A stretch of DNA of 64,000 nucleotides from Patescibacteria group bacterium (GTDB lineage: Bacteria > Patescibacteriota > Microgenomatia > UBA1406 > GWC2-37-13): the NCBI GenBank assembly GCA_026415975.1, contig JAOAFZ010000003.1:181374-245373 (forward strand). The letters run 5' to 3'. Positions within the stretch are counted from its first letter, which is position 1. The number at the start of each line of letters is the position of its first letter. The translations under genes were made by a program, and so were the position numbers. Below the pieces are notes generated by a model. That model did not search any database. It worked only from the letters and a program-made list of their open reading frames with translations, and was not told the DNA's origin. Below, piece after piece: positions 9,827 through 18,261 of the stretch.

Positions 9827-9934
9827 ATGAAGTTGTTCAGAAAGCTTTTCACTACGAAAAACATTTTACGGTTTATAATTATCGTCTGTACGATTGTACT
9901 TATTGCTACGAGCATCCTGCCCTTTATAGTCTGA
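9827..9934 (+). CDS. 35-residue single-pass membrane peptide, unknown function
   Basis: A short open frame encodes 35 residues: a basic start (MKLFRKLFTTKNILR) and one hydrophobic helix (FIIIVCTIVLIATSILPFIV). It is preceded by TATAAT, which ends 5 nt before the ATG, the same leaderless arrangement as many bona fide genes here. Its TGA lies 5 nt before the recG ATG, so it probably leads the recG transcript. I know no family for it. The promoter position and the typical N-in membrane peptide layout are the main support. Confidence 0.6.
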   Translation: MKLFRKLFTTKNILRFIIIVCTIVLIATSILPFIV

Positions 9935-9939
9935 TCTGT

Positions 9940-12000
9940 ATGCGTCTTGCCTCACTACCGATCGAGGAACTGCCGGGCACAAGATCGCAGACGATTAAGC
10001 GCCTCAAATCCCTCGGAATAGAAACCATTGCTGATCTTATTCGTCATGTGCCGTTCCGGTACGATGATTACCGTACCGTGAAGCTGGTAAGCGATTTACG
10101 GGAAGGAGATCAGGTCACCGTTCAGGGGTCGGTAACAAGCACCAGGACAGTACGCACCAGAAACAAGATGACAATTCAGCGTGTAACCCTTGCAGACGCA
10201 ACCGGAAGTATCGAGATGTCATGGTTTAATCAACCGTTCGTACTGAATATTCTTACCCCCGGCCGGCAGGTCTCAATTGCCGGTATTGTTAAGCGTTTTG
10301 GTTCCAGCCTTACACTTGAACCGAAAGAGTACGAGGTCTTGCAAAATAACCAAAGCTTAAGGCATAGCGCCAGACTGGTGCCGGTATACCCTGCAGCCTA
10401 CGGGATAACGTCGCGACTTATCCGGGAAAAAATCCTGACAGTATTTGACCAGCTTCTTGCACCCGGTGACCTTGCTGAATTTGAGTTTTTGCCGGAAAAA
10501 ATACGGAACAAATACTCGTTAGCAAGTGCTGAAGAGACATATAGGCGTATTCATTTTCCCGAAACTGCAGATGATCCTGAGATCTCACGCCGCCGATTGG
10601 CTTTTGATGAGTTGTTTCTTACTCAGTTTTCATCACTACTAGTTCGTAAGGAGTGGGAAAAGCAAAAAGTGGGCAATCCGCTTGATATCACATCCTCAGA
10701 TAAAAAAGATGCAATTTACCGCTTTATTAATAACCTTCCTTTTAAGTTGACCGGCGCCCAGAAACGGGTTATCGATGAAATTTTGATCGAGATGGCACGC
10801 GAAAAACCGATGAACCGATTTGTCCAGGGAGACGTCGGCTCAGGAAAAACAGTAGTAGCGGCAGTTGCTGCTTTCGCAACCTGGTTAAACGGCTATCAGA
10901 CAGTAGTGATGGCACCCACGGAGATACTCGCATTGCAGCACTTTAGCTCATTTGAAAAACTCTTTGTGCCTGCCGGCGTGGAGACCGGGCTCTGGACACG
11001 AAACTATAAACAGCTTGATCCCGCAAACCTGCCGCCGGTTATTGTCGGCACACACGCATTATTGACACAGAAAATAACCTTTGACCGGGTAGCGCTGGTT
11101 GTAATAGACGAGCAACATCGTTTTGGAGTGGCTCAGCGAGCCCTCCTGAAAGAAAAGGGAATGAATCCCCACCTTCTTACCATGACTGCAACCCCGATCC
11201 CGCGCACCGTCGCGCTCACGATTTATGGCGAACTTGATATGAGTGTTATCGACGAGATGCCGGACGGACGGCTTCCGATTAAAACCCATGTCATTCATGA
11301 AAAAAAGAGAAGTGACGGTTACAGATGGATCCGGGAACAAATACTGAATGAGGGTGTTCAGGCCTACGTAATCTGCCCGCTTGTCGAAGAGTCGGAAGCC
11401 GAAACAATGCAGTCGGTAAAAGCAGCAAATAGAGAGTATGAGTATCTGAAAACACAGGTTTTTCCGGATCTGCGCATAGCCCTCATTCACGGTAAAATGA
11501 AATCAAAGGAAAAAGATGCAGTGATGACTGCTTTCAAAAATCACGACTACGACATCCTCGTATCCACCTCGGTAGTGGAAGTTGGCATTGATGTTCCAAA
11601 TGCGACAATAATGTTGATTGAAGGAGCTGAGCGCTACGGCCTGGCTCAACTGCATCAGTTACGTGGACGCGTCGGACGGGGCAATAAGCAATCATATTGT
11701 TTTCTTTTCCCGTCGAAAGGTTCAAATCCCTATTCTGAACGATTGCGGTTTTTCGCCGCAACCACTAGCGGCATGAAGCTTGCCGAATATGATCTTGAGC
11801 ATCGAGGTGCAGGCGAGATCTACGGAACGCGTCAAAGCGGTACCGAGGACCTGAGATTCGCATCGCTTTCGGATTTGCCGTTAATCGAGCATACCCGAGC
11901 TGCGGCAGAATCATTGCTTTCTGAATATACAGCCGAAAGATTTCCTGCACTCGCGGAGCGAATCAGCCTTCTGAGGACTAGTCGTATCGCTAAAGACTGA
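9940..12000 (+). CDS. recG: ATP-dependent DNA helicase RecG
   Basis: RecG remodels stalled replication forks and branch-migrates Holliday junctions. At 686 residues it has the normal length. The N-terminal wedge/OB domain includes VQGSVTSTRTVRT. Walker A is GDVGSGKTVVA (about 295-305), and Walker B is VVIDEQHRFGV. Motif III is MTATPIPRT, and the second RecA-like domain carries VSTSVVEVGIDVPNAT and HQLRGRVGRG. The start lies 5 nt behind the stop of the small membrane peptide gene, with no clear Shine-Dalgarno, so it is probably co-transcribed with it. Confidence 0.97.
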   Translation: MRLASLPIEELPGTRSQTIKRLKSLGIETIADLIRHVPFRYDDYRTVKLVSDLREGDQVTVQGSVTSTRTVRTRNKMTIQRVTLADATGSIEMSWFNQPFVLNILTPGRQVSIAGIVKRFGSSLTLEPKEYEVLQNNQSLRHSARLVPVYPAAYGITSRLIREKILTVFDQLLAPGDLAEFEFLPEKIRNKYSLASAEETYRRIHFPETADDPEISRRRLAFDELFLTQFSSLLVRKEWEKQKVGNPLDITSSDKKDAIYRFINNLPFKLTGAQKRVIDEILIEMAREKPMNRFVQGDVGSGKTVVAAVAAFATWLNGYQTVVMAPTEILALQHFSSFEKLFVPAGVETGLWTRNYKQLDPANLPPVIVGTHALLTQKITFDRVALVVIDEQHRFGVAQRALLKEKGMNPHLLTMTATPIPRTVALTIYGELDMSVIDEMPDGRLPIKTHVIHEKKRSDGYRWIREQILNEGVQAYVICPLVEESEAETMQSVKAANREYEYLKTQVFPDLRIALIHGKMKSKEKDAVMTAFKNHDYDILVSTSVVEVGIDVPNATIMLIEGAERYGLAQLHQLRGRVGRGNKQSYCFLFPSKGSNPYSERLRFFAATTSGMKLAEYDLEHRGAGEIYGTRQSGTEDLRFASLSDLPLIEHTRAAAESLLSEYTAERFPALAERISLLRTSRIAKD

Positions 12001-12036
12001 TTTGCGCACCAGCACGCTATACATTATAATTTCCCC

Positions 12037-12402
12037 ATGTCAGACCCGCGGCATCTCCGGCGCATGAAACTGGTTCAGAACCTGTTTTCTGTCAGTTTTC
12101 CCGGGTCTAAAGCAGAATTACCCAACCCGGACGCTCCAATCGAGGATATTCTTCAGCACCTTCCTGCCATAGATGAAAAAATTCGCACCCATGCCCCCAA
12201 ATATCCGCTTGAAAGAATCGCAAAGTCTGATCTTGCCATTCTCCGCCTGTCCGTTTATGAATTAACCGTCGCACAGGAGGAACCGCCCAAAGTAGTCATC
12301 GACGAGGCCGTTACGCTAGCCAGAGAGTTTGGCAGTGACCGTTCCTACGCCTTCGTCAATGCCGTCCTCGGCGCTATCTTTAAGACGACGAAAAAGCCTT
12401 GA
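12037..12402 (+). CDS. nusB: Transcription antitermination factor NusB
   Basis: NusB joins the NusA-B-E-G complex that lets RNA polymerase read through rRNA leaders. At 121 residues the protein is all-helical and shortish for the family. Typical C-terminal segments are visible: KSDLAILRLSVYEL, then VVIDEAVTLAREFG and FVNAVLGAIFK. TATAAT (12025-12030) ends 6 nt before the ATG, so the mRNA is predicted to be leaderless. rnc follows after 6 nt, an rRNA-processing partner. Confidence 0.92.
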   Translation: MSDPRHLRRMKLVQNLFSVSFPGSKAELPNPDAPIEDILQHLPAIDEKIRTHAPKYPLERIAKSDLAILRLSVYELTVAQEEPPKVVIDEAVTLAREFGSDRSYAFVNAVLGAIFKTTKKP

Positions 12403-12408
12403 ACAAAA

Positions 12409-13116
12409 ATGAACAGCCAAAAGCATGATTTCACCCCTCTCGAAAAATTGATCGGAATCTCGTTTTCGAACCGTCAGCTTCTTGAAAATGTCTTCGTGCA
12501 CCGTTCCTTTTTAAACGAGAACAAAAATTACCACCTCTCGTCGAACGAAAAACTTGAGTTCCTTGGTGATAGCGTGCTTTCACTCATTACCTCTATTTAT
12601 CTCTTCAAACACTACCATGAACTCTCTGAGGGCGATTATACCGACATCAAGGCATCAATCGTACGTACGGAAAGCCTGGCGGAAGCCGCTGCAGAGATCG
12701 GTCTCGGTTCGTATTTGTTGCTCTCGAAGGGAGAGGAAAAAGGGAATGGCCGTAGAAACAGCAACATTCTTGCCGATACTTTTGAGGCACTGGTAGCCTG
12801 TATCTTTATCGAACATGGATTTGAGCAAGCATATAATTTTGTACGGAGTCATCTTTTTAAAGAGAAGCTCGACACTATTGTGAAAAATAAGCTCTATATG
12901 TCTCCAAAGAGTAGATTACAGGAAATTGTTCAGGCCAGACATAAGATTCTTCCGACATATAAAGTAACCGAAGAAACAGGACCTGAGCATAGTAAGACTT
13001 TTACGGTTTCAGTCTATATTGCAGACTCTCTCGTAGGTACAGGCACCGGCACATCCAAGAAAATGGCCGAAGAAGCGGCAGCAAAAAAAGCACTGGAAAA
13101 AGAACTCAACTTCTGA
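12409..13116 (+). CDS. rnc: Ribonuclease III
   Basis: RNase III cleaves double-stranded RNA, including rRNA precursor stems such as the one around the 16S gene at 27.5-29.3 kb. At 235 residues it has the standard length. The signature NEKLEFLGDSVLSL is at about residues 45-58, and ILADTFEALVACIFIE carries the second acidic cluster. A C-terminal double-stranded RNA-binding domain (about 160-232) contains SKTFTVSVYI and KKMAEEAAAKKAL. It sits 6 nt after nusB and before rpsP. Confidence 0.96.
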   Translation: MNSQKHDFTPLEKLIGISFSNRQLLENVFVHRSFLNENKNYHLSSNEKLEFLGDSVLSLITSIYLFKHYHELSEGDYTDIKASIVRTESLAEAAAEIGLGSYLLLSKGEEKGNGRRNSNILADTFEALVACIFIEHGFEQAYNFVRSHLFKEKLDTIVKNKLYMSPKSRLQEIVQARHKILPTYKVTEETGPEHSKTFTVSVYIADSLVGTGTGTSKKMAEEAAAKKALEKELNF

Positions 13117-13131
13117 TATCATATAGCTTCT

Positions 13132-13416
13132 ATGGCAGTAGCTATCCGTCTCATGCGTTTTGGCAAGAAACACTTTCCCACCTATCGCATTGTTGCGCTG
13201 GACAAACGCGCAAAGCGAGATGGTGCTTATATCGAAAAAATCGGTATCTATCAGCCGATGTCTAACCCGCATGTGCTCGAATGGAATCAGGAGCGACTTA
13301 ACTACTGGATCAGAAATGGTGCCATAGTCTCCGATGGAGTAAAAAAGCTCATGGTAAACAATTTGAAAAAAAAAGATGTTCAGGCCCCTACCTCTAGAGA
13401 AAAAAGACTCCAGTAG
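13132..13416 (+). CDS. rpsP: 30S ribosomal protein S16
   Basis: This small-subunit protein begins MAVAIRLMRFGKKHFPTYRIV and has the typical DGAYIEKIGIYQP motif; it is 94 residues long. The C-terminal tail after KKLMVNN is lysine-rich and passes a run of nine A bases. In the +1 frame the reading continues a further 12 codons with a similar tail. A frame change in the tail is therefore possible but not needed for function. It follows rnc after 15 nt and is convergent with the pil genes. Confidence 0.95.
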   Translation: MAVAIRLMRFGKKHFPTYRIVALDKRAKRDGAYIEKIGIYQPMSNPHVLEWNQERLNYWIRNGAIVSDGVKKLMVNNLKKKDVQAPTSREKRLQ

Positions 13417-13520
13417 GCCCGACAATACCTTCTCAGCCGATAAAAAAGCGACTCCAGTAAAAAAACCAAAAAAGTATCTGAGTAACACAGGTCAGGTTAG
13501 TTATTTGCACTTTAGTGCCG

Positions 13521-14270
13521 CTATGGTCGGGGAGTAGGGGTAAGTGCCCGTAGTGCTTCTTCACGCAACCGCTCGGATTCCAGTTTTCGCAGCTGCTCAA
13601 GTTGATTTTTATATCGCTGAACGTCGCCCGCAATCTCTGCTCCCCTGGTTATCTTTGTTTGTATCTCTTGCATAAGTTCAATATCATCCCGGGATAGTGA
13701 ACCTATTCTGGTGATCGAATCTGTCTCTACATCCTGGTTGTACATATTGAGCTGGATACGAACGTTGTTTTCAGGCACATCCTTATAGGACATACTCTCT
13801 ACAGTCACTAGGCGTCCCGTCCCGTACTGATAGTTTTCCAGAAATACCGGTAACAACTCAACAGGAATAGTCCCGAGAATCGAGAGTGAGTACTTTGCAG
13901 ATCCTTTTGGGGGGAGATCTATTGAGTACCGGGAAACATCTATGCCCGTATAAATAGAAAGACTCTCGAGGGATGAAATAACAGCGAAATATGTCTCTTT
14001 TTCGGGAATAAGACGGCGGAGAAGCTCATTGTACACTTCTACATTCTCGGAAGTAAGTTTCCGCGCTGCGTCGTAGTACGAAAGATCGCTTTGCAGTCTT
14101 TTGCTTTGAAGAATAGTGTCCTCAATTTTTGAACTCAAACTTACAATCTGTAACACAAAAAAAAGGGAAATCAGAGAAAAAACTACAGCAGAACCGATTA
14201 TTACGGCATTTATCACGTAAAATCGGGTAATATTATCCTTGAGATTAATCTGCTTCAGTTTTTCGAGCAT
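13521..14270 (-). CDS. pilO: Type IV pilus assembly protein, PilO-like
   Basis: This 249-residue inner-membrane protein has a short cytoplasmic start, one membrane helix (YVINAVIIGSAVVFSLISLF), a periplasmic-side coiled coil and a ferredoxin-like domain. That layout, and its place directly after pilM and pilN, identify it as the PilO-type alignment subunit. The C-terminal tail is helical and ends in Thr/Pro (TPTPRP). It overlaps pilN by 26 nt. Sequence identity in this family is low, so the assignment rests on topology and context. Confidence 0.75.
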   Translation of the reverse strand: MLEKLKQINLKDNITRFYVINAVIIGSAVVFSLISLFFVLQIVSLSSKIEDTILQSKRLQSDLSYYDAARKLTSENVEVYNELLRRLIPEKETYFAVISSLESLSIYTGIDVSRYSIDLPPKGSAKYSLSILGTIPVELLPVFLENYQYGTGRLVTVESMSYKDVPENNVRIQLNMYNQDVETDSITRIGSLSRDDIELMQEIQTKITRGAEIAGDVQRYKNQLEQLRKLESERLREEALRALTPTPRP

Positions 14271-14838
14271 TGAGAGATTCCTTAAACTTACCGGAAAAGC
14301 TTAGTGTAAAAATATCATCTGACCGGCGTGATCGAGAGGTGACGTTAAAATTATTAAGCCGTAATGACACAAAGTTATCCAGAAATTTCCGGTCTTCTAT
14401 AAAATCGAGCAATTTCTGAGAATTTTCAAAATCGGTAAACGAAATGTCAAAATATACATCTTTTGTCCGGTTGATATCAAAGCTTTTTAGGACAGCATCC
14501 GTACTTGCTTCTTTTAATGTATCAGTCATTAGGTAAAAGTGCTGAGCAAACTGCGCATCATCTGCAAGATATTTTTTCAATTGTTCTTTTTTATTGATAA
14601 AAAAGACAATTTCCCCTTTAATCTCGGTGTTGGCATTCACCCGGCGGGTAAGATCTTTAACGTCCGCTTCAGCATTCCGCAGACGCTGAAGTTGAACATA
14701 GTAACCCGCTCCGGCTACGATTGATAACACAAAACAAATACATGCAATGAGAATTCCATAGGTGCGGACTGTATAAGCCATCACCGGAATGGGTTGCTGC
14801 TGCTTTTTTCTGAAAAAAAGATTTATGCGTTTTTTCAT
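14245..14838 (-). CDS. pilN: Type IV pilus assembly protein, PilN-like
   Basis: This 197-residue bitopic protein starts with a basic cytoplasmic segment (MKKRINLFFRKKQQ). One membrane helix (about 25-47, ILIACICFVLSIVAGAG) and a coiled-coil stretch follow, then an alpha/beta domain. In PilN the N-terminal motif INLFP-like binds PilM; here INLFFRK occupies that place. It overlaps pilM by 4 nt and pilO by 26 nt, so the three are translated as a unit and form the inner-membrane platform. Confidence 0.8.
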   Translation of the reverse strand: MKKRINLFFRKKQQQPIPVMAYTVRTYGILIACICFVLSIVAGAGYYVQLQRLRNAEADVKDLTRRVNANTEIKGEIVFFINKKEQLKKYLADDAQFAQHFYLMTDTLKEASTDAVLKSFDINRTKDVYFDISFTDFENSQKLLDFIEDRKFLDNFVSLRLNNFNVTSRSRRSDDIFTLSFSGKFKESLNARKTEAD

Positions 14839-15854
14839 CGAAAATTTCCCGAAATGACCGAAACATACGATGACAGTTCCTGTTGAAAAGTCTTCGCAAT
14901 CGGGTTTGGTACTACTGCAGATGCAACGGGAGCCGTGGATGTCGGAATATTAAAATAAGCCTGTAAATACTGGGTCAGATAAGCAACATTTGTATCAAAG
15001 TTAAAAAGATAAATGTTTTTCACATTCAGATTCAGATTCTGTCTTGCGAGGGCTATAAACTTTTCGATTTCAGAAACAAGTTCCTTGAGAAGCGGCAAAA
15101 TGATAGAGCCCAGATTTAAGGTACCGGTCTTTGCCAATCCGATTCGTCGCAGCGCATCAATAATTTTTGCTTCATCCCAGTTGAGGTTGATTTTCAGATC
15201 CTTTACAAACAAATCGAGTCCAATCTTGATTGTGCGGGCAAACACGATAAGGTGGGTGGTGCCGTCTACAAGATAAATGGAAGTAGTCGAGAATCCGAAA
15301 TTTACAAGAAGATACACCGGGGAATCAATCACGAGCACCTCCGAGAACAGCCGTCCTGCAGAACTCATTTCGTTCTCGAGAGCCTCCGGGATGAGTCCGG
15401 CTTTGTCTACCACCGCATATACCTGGTCAACTATCTTTTTTGGTGCAGCGACGATGAGGACGAGAATCTTCTTAGTCTTTTTATCCTCACGGAGTATCTC
15501 CAGGTCAAGATATGTATCCTCAATTGCCATTGGAATGAATTCGTCAGCCTGGTAACGTATAGCCGCGATAAGCTCTTTTTCTTTGAGCTTTGGCATCTCA
15601 ACGATTTGAGAGTAAGTTCTGGCATCCGGAATAATCACATTAACGCTCTTTTTGCGTATCTTAAGATTTGAATACAGTCGTTTGATTGTTTCTACCTGTT
15701 TTTCCAGTACAAGTGCGTTTTCGGTATCAAAAAAATTTACTGCCGATTCATACGAGCCCAGAGATAAGAGCTCGATTTTTTTTCCGTTCAGACGCAGATC
15801 GCACATGCGCGTAAATTTTTCGTTTATTTCCAGTGCAAAAGTGGTCTCGCTCAT
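14835..15854 (-). CDS. pilM: Type IV pilus assembly protein PilM
   Basis: PilM is a cytoplasmic actin-like ATPase that binds the N-terminal tail of PilN and anchors the pilus platform. At 339 residues it has the usual length. It starts MSETTFALEINEKFTRMCDL, contains VNVIIPDARTYSQIVEMP and a conserved AIRYQADEFIPM, and has a nucleotide-fold segment PVYLLVNFGFSTTSIYLVDG. CATAAT lies 11 nt upstream of the ATG on the minus strand. It heads the pilMNO operon. Confidence 0.9.
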   Translation of the reverse strand: MSETTFALEINEKFTRMCDLRLNGKKIELLSLGSYESAVNFFDTENALVLEKQVETIKRLYSNLKIRKKSVNVIIPDARTYSQIVEMPKLKEKELIAAIRYQADEFIPMAIEDTYLDLEILREDKKTKKILVLIVAAPKKIVDQVYAVVDKAGLIPEALENEMSSAGRLFSEVLVIDSPVYLLVNFGFSTTSIYLVDGTTHLIVFARTIKIGLDLFVKDLKINLNWDEAKIIDALRRIGLAKTGTLNLGSIILPLLKELVSEIEKFIALARQNLNLNVKNIYLFNFDTNVAYLTQYLQAYFNIPTSTAPVASAVVPNPIAKTFQQELSSYVSVISGNFR

Positions 15855-15895
15855 AGCCAGGATTCATTATGACTGGTTGCGCGTAGAATAGCAAG

Positions 15896-16516
15896 TCAGC
15901 GCATTTTCACGACACCTCTATACTCAAGTATGGCGGTATCTTCTGCACTTGCAGTCGAGAGATCAGTTTTATAGTAAACTATAAAACTTATCATTATGGT
16001 GGGTGGAGTCGCAGTCGTCCTGCTGAAGCAGGTTATCTCAAAGTTTGAGATTACAACATTCTCCGAGGTTAATGCGGTTTTTTGACCATTATCGTTGAAG
16101 ATGATCTGTTCATACGGGTTATCGGAAGTCAGATTCCCGAATTCTTCTGTCATAAACTGAATATACGAACCAGCAGTGTTCCGTTTAGTGAAGTACATAT
16201 GACGCCCTTTTTGCGCTGTATACTCAATATTCTCAACATCGGTGTCCGCACATACCGGCAGCTGAAGAGTTTCGTCTTTAAATATCATTTCCGCCTCGTT
16301 TTTGAGGCGCTGTTTCATAAATGCCATCGCAAAATCACCTTCTGTCTTTGCCTCGGTTAGCCGGTAAATTTTATTTTGTTGCTGAGCAACCGTCATGAGT
16401 ATCGAAAAAATCATCGGCAACATAATAGACATGATCCCGAGGATCATGATCGTCTCGATAAAGGTAAATCCGCATCTGCGGTTATATCGGTGTCGGTGTG
16501 GGTCGGGTATTTTCAT
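15896..16516 (-). CDS. Minor type IV prepilin-like protein (PilW/GspJ type)
   Basis: This 206-residue protein has a prepilin signal: a basic leader ending in glycine, then FTFIETIMILGIMSIMLPMIF (Gly at -1, Glu at +5, hydrophobic N-terminal helix). The rest is a globular beta-rich domain. It overlaps the preceding prepilin gene by 35 nt and ends 41 nt from the pilM start. The size and position at the end of a three-gene minor-pilin set suggest a priming-complex component. No prepilin peptidase gene is visible in the window. Confidence 0.75.
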   Translation of the reverse strand: MKIPDPHRHRYNRRCGFTFIETIMILGIMSIMLPMIFSILMTVAQQQNKIYRLTEAKTEGDFAMAFMKQRLKNEAEMIFKDETLQLPVCADTDVENIEYTAQKGRHMYFTKRNTAGSYIQFMTEEFGNLTSDNPYEQIIFNDNGQKTALTSENVVISNFEITCFSRTTATPPTIMISFIVYYKTDLSTASAEDTAILEYRGVVKMR

Positions 16517-17021
16517 TCAGATCAGTGAATGTTGAATTCAATGGTACCGAGTAATATCGGCTCCCTTCGCGCCACTCGACAATGACACGTACATTAACTG
16601 TATTGAATTCAGGGCTTACCGCCTGGATTTGAGCATAACGGCGGAATATACGTGGTTTTGATCCCCGTACACCATCGAATGCGCATGTATCAAGTCCGCT
16701 GCCGATCTCTTCCCATAGCGGTCCGGTAGAAATGAAGTCGAGTTCTGTATTGAAACAGTATGATGTGCCGGAACCTCCCGTGCTGTCACGGGCTACGAAT
16801 GCGTTCCAGTCTGCGTCTTTTTCCGCACGAAGCCACTCTAGAAGCTCTTCAGCATGATGGGTTGCGTACATGCGATGTTCCACCAACTTCATTCTCGATA
16901 GGGAAGAGATTACTGTTGCAGTGAGAGTTATGAAGAGAAAGCTCACTATGGTAATAAAAACCAGTACCTCGATAAACGAAAATCCCGATTGCCTGTCTAG
17001 CGGACTATGCATAGTTACCAT
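16482..17021 (-). CDS. Minor type IV prepilin-like protein (PilV/GspI type)
   Basis: This roughly 179-residue protein carries the prepilin motif QSGFSFIEVLVFITIVSFLF (cleavage after Gly, Glu at +5). The ATG at 17021 follows the upstream stop after 1 nt, which suggests translational coupling; 17012 is an alternative that gives a shorter leader. The C terminus ends in Thr/Pro repeats (RPTPTPI). It lies between the GspH-like and GspJ-like genes, the usual order of minor pilins. Confidence 0.75.
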   Translation of the reverse strand: MVTMHSPLDRQSGFSFIEVLVFITIVSFLFITLTATVISSLSRMKLVEHRMYATHHAEELLEWLRAEKDADWNAFVARDSTGGSGTSYCFNTELDFISTGPLWEEIGSGLDTCAFDGVRGSKPRIFRRYAQIQAVSPEFNTVNVRVIVEWREGSRYYSVPLNSTFTDLNENTRPTPTPI

Positions 17022-17022
17022 A

Positions 17023-17532
17023 CTAACAACGGTACAAGGGTGCTGCCTCGATAAGACCAACTTTTGAAACCCGAATAAAAGCGCATTTTCCGATGGATGT
17101 GTTCTTTAGCTCAATAACAAGATCTTCGGCAAGATCGGTACCTTTTGCAAATGAAAGAAAGGCGAGAGCAAAGTTTGTGCGAACGGTAATGCTTTCCGGG
17201 ATCGTATATGATCCGGTTTGATAAGCTGCGTTTGAGCCTCCCGCGCACCCGTCTCCACAACAGAGATGGGTATTGATCTTTCTGTTGGGGAGATCGGAAC
17301 TGATCCGGTATCCATAAAAATTACCACAGGGATAAGTGCCGATATCGCCAGCAAGGGACTTGGTGCGAGCTAGTGTAAGAACGGTTTTCAGGTTTATTAC
17401 TTCCTGTTGTAGTTTTTTTTCTTCTGCATATTGCACGTAGTTAGCCGATAACAGGCCGGTCAAAGAAGCAACGATCGCGATTACTACCACGATCTCAATG
17501 AGGGTAAACCCAGCCCGGGAAAAAGGATGCAT
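17023..17532 (-). CDS. Minor type IV prepilin-like protein (GspH/FimT type)
   Basis: This 169-residue protein has the signal RAGFTLIEIVVVIAIVASLTG: short leader, cleavage after Gly, Glu at +5. The body has several cysteines (CCGDGCAGG, final C) that could form disulfides. TACAAT on the minus strand ends 7 nt before the ATG at 17532, so this is likely the first gene of the minor-pilin operon with a leaderless mRNA. It lies 33 nt from the delta'-like gene end. Confidence 0.75.
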   Translation of the reverse strand: MHPFSRAGFTLIEIVVVIAIVASLTGLLSANYVQYAEEKKLQQEVINLKTVLTLARTKSLAGDIGTYPCGNFYGYRISSDLPNRKINTHLCCGDGCAGGSNAAYQTGSYTIPESITVRTNFALAFLSFAKGTDLAEDLVIELKNTSIGKCAFIRVSKVGLIEAAPLYRC

Positions 17533-17565
17533 CACCTTGATTGTAGATCAGTTTATCAGCTCCTG

Positions 17566-18240
17566 TCAACGTGAAGCTCGAAGAATATTCTGTGCCGCTA
17601 TGAGCGCACTGTCAACCGAAAGTTGAGGATGTGCATTGTTGTTCTCTATCAGGGATTTCGTCCGCAGAAGTTCGCGTATTGCACCAGAAACACCGGGTTG
17701 CAAAATATAGTCGCGCAAGGACAACACAACCTCATCAAGGAATGCTGGTGCACGCTCGGCGGTGAGGGCAGATGAACAGGGAGCAGAGAGATAGAAATAT
17801 GGCTCTGTAAAAAGCCTTCTGGTAAATTCCTGAATTTCAGCTCCCACAGACAGATTCCCACTGCCGAATTGATTTACGACAGAGCAGCGGGAACGGATCG
17901 TCGGAATTATCCGATAAAGAGATCGGGCATAAAGAATGAAATAGTCTTTTTCATTGGCTTCTTCCAGACTCTTGAGCAATGTGTTCTGTGTTTGCTCCGC
18001 AGCTGTATCAAAATCACAGAGAACGAATAAACGCGAGACTGCAACGGAACGTGATGCCATCAGCTGTACCTCCCTAAGCTGTTCGATCGTCAGTTCGCGC
18101 TTTCCATCCTGGACGGTAACTGTGAAAATGTGATGTGCAGGCACTTTGTTTTCCATCGCAATTCGAGCGACCTCGGGACCGGGAGTACTTGCAGTTGCTG
18201 AGATAATAATGGTGGGGAGCATTTTCTTGCATTTTACCAT
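17566..18240 (-). CDS. holB: DNA polymerase III delta'-like clamp-loader protein
   Basis: This 224-residue protein resembles the central part of DNA polymerase III delta'. It has LTIEQLREVQLMAS, then VLCDFDTAAEQTQNTLLKSLEE in place of the DExx-like region, and TIRSRCSVV with the SRC motif. No Walker A is visible, as in many delta' proteins. At 224 residues it is shorter than the usual ~330. The start at 18240 is supported by TATAGA on the minus strand, 7 nt upstream, overlapping the pilB -10 on the other strand. Confidence 0.75.
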   Translation of the reverse strand: MVKCKKMLPTIIISATASTPGPEVARIAMENKVPAHHIFTVTVQDGKRELTIEQLREVQLMASRSVAVSRLFVLCDFDTAAEQTQNTLLKSLEEANEKDYFILYARSLYRIIPTIRSRCSVVNQFGSGNLSVGAEIQEFTRRLFTEPYFYLSAPCSSALTAERAPAFLDEVVLSLRDYILQPGVSGAIRELLRTKSLIENNNAHPQLSVDSALIAAQNILRASR

Positions 18241-18247
18241 GACAAAC

Positions 18248-18255
18248 TCTATAGT
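18248..18255. promoter_or_regulatory. Overlapping divergent -10 boxes for holB-like and pilB genes
   Basis: The palindromic core CTATAG gives TATAGT on the plus strand (18250-18255), ending 6 nt before the pilB ATG. On the minus strand it gives TATAGA (complement of 18248-18253), ending 7 nt before the delta'-like ATG. A TTGCAT 17 nt upstream could be the plus-strand -35. RNA polymerase could not open both promoters at once. Confidence 0.55.
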
Positions 18256-18261
18256 GAATAC

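Noticed and set aside
13417..13520. Possible frameshifted longer tail of S16
   Set aside because: The +1 frame offers a similar Lys/Pro tail, but the annotated 94-residue protein is already complete, so no frameshift is needed.
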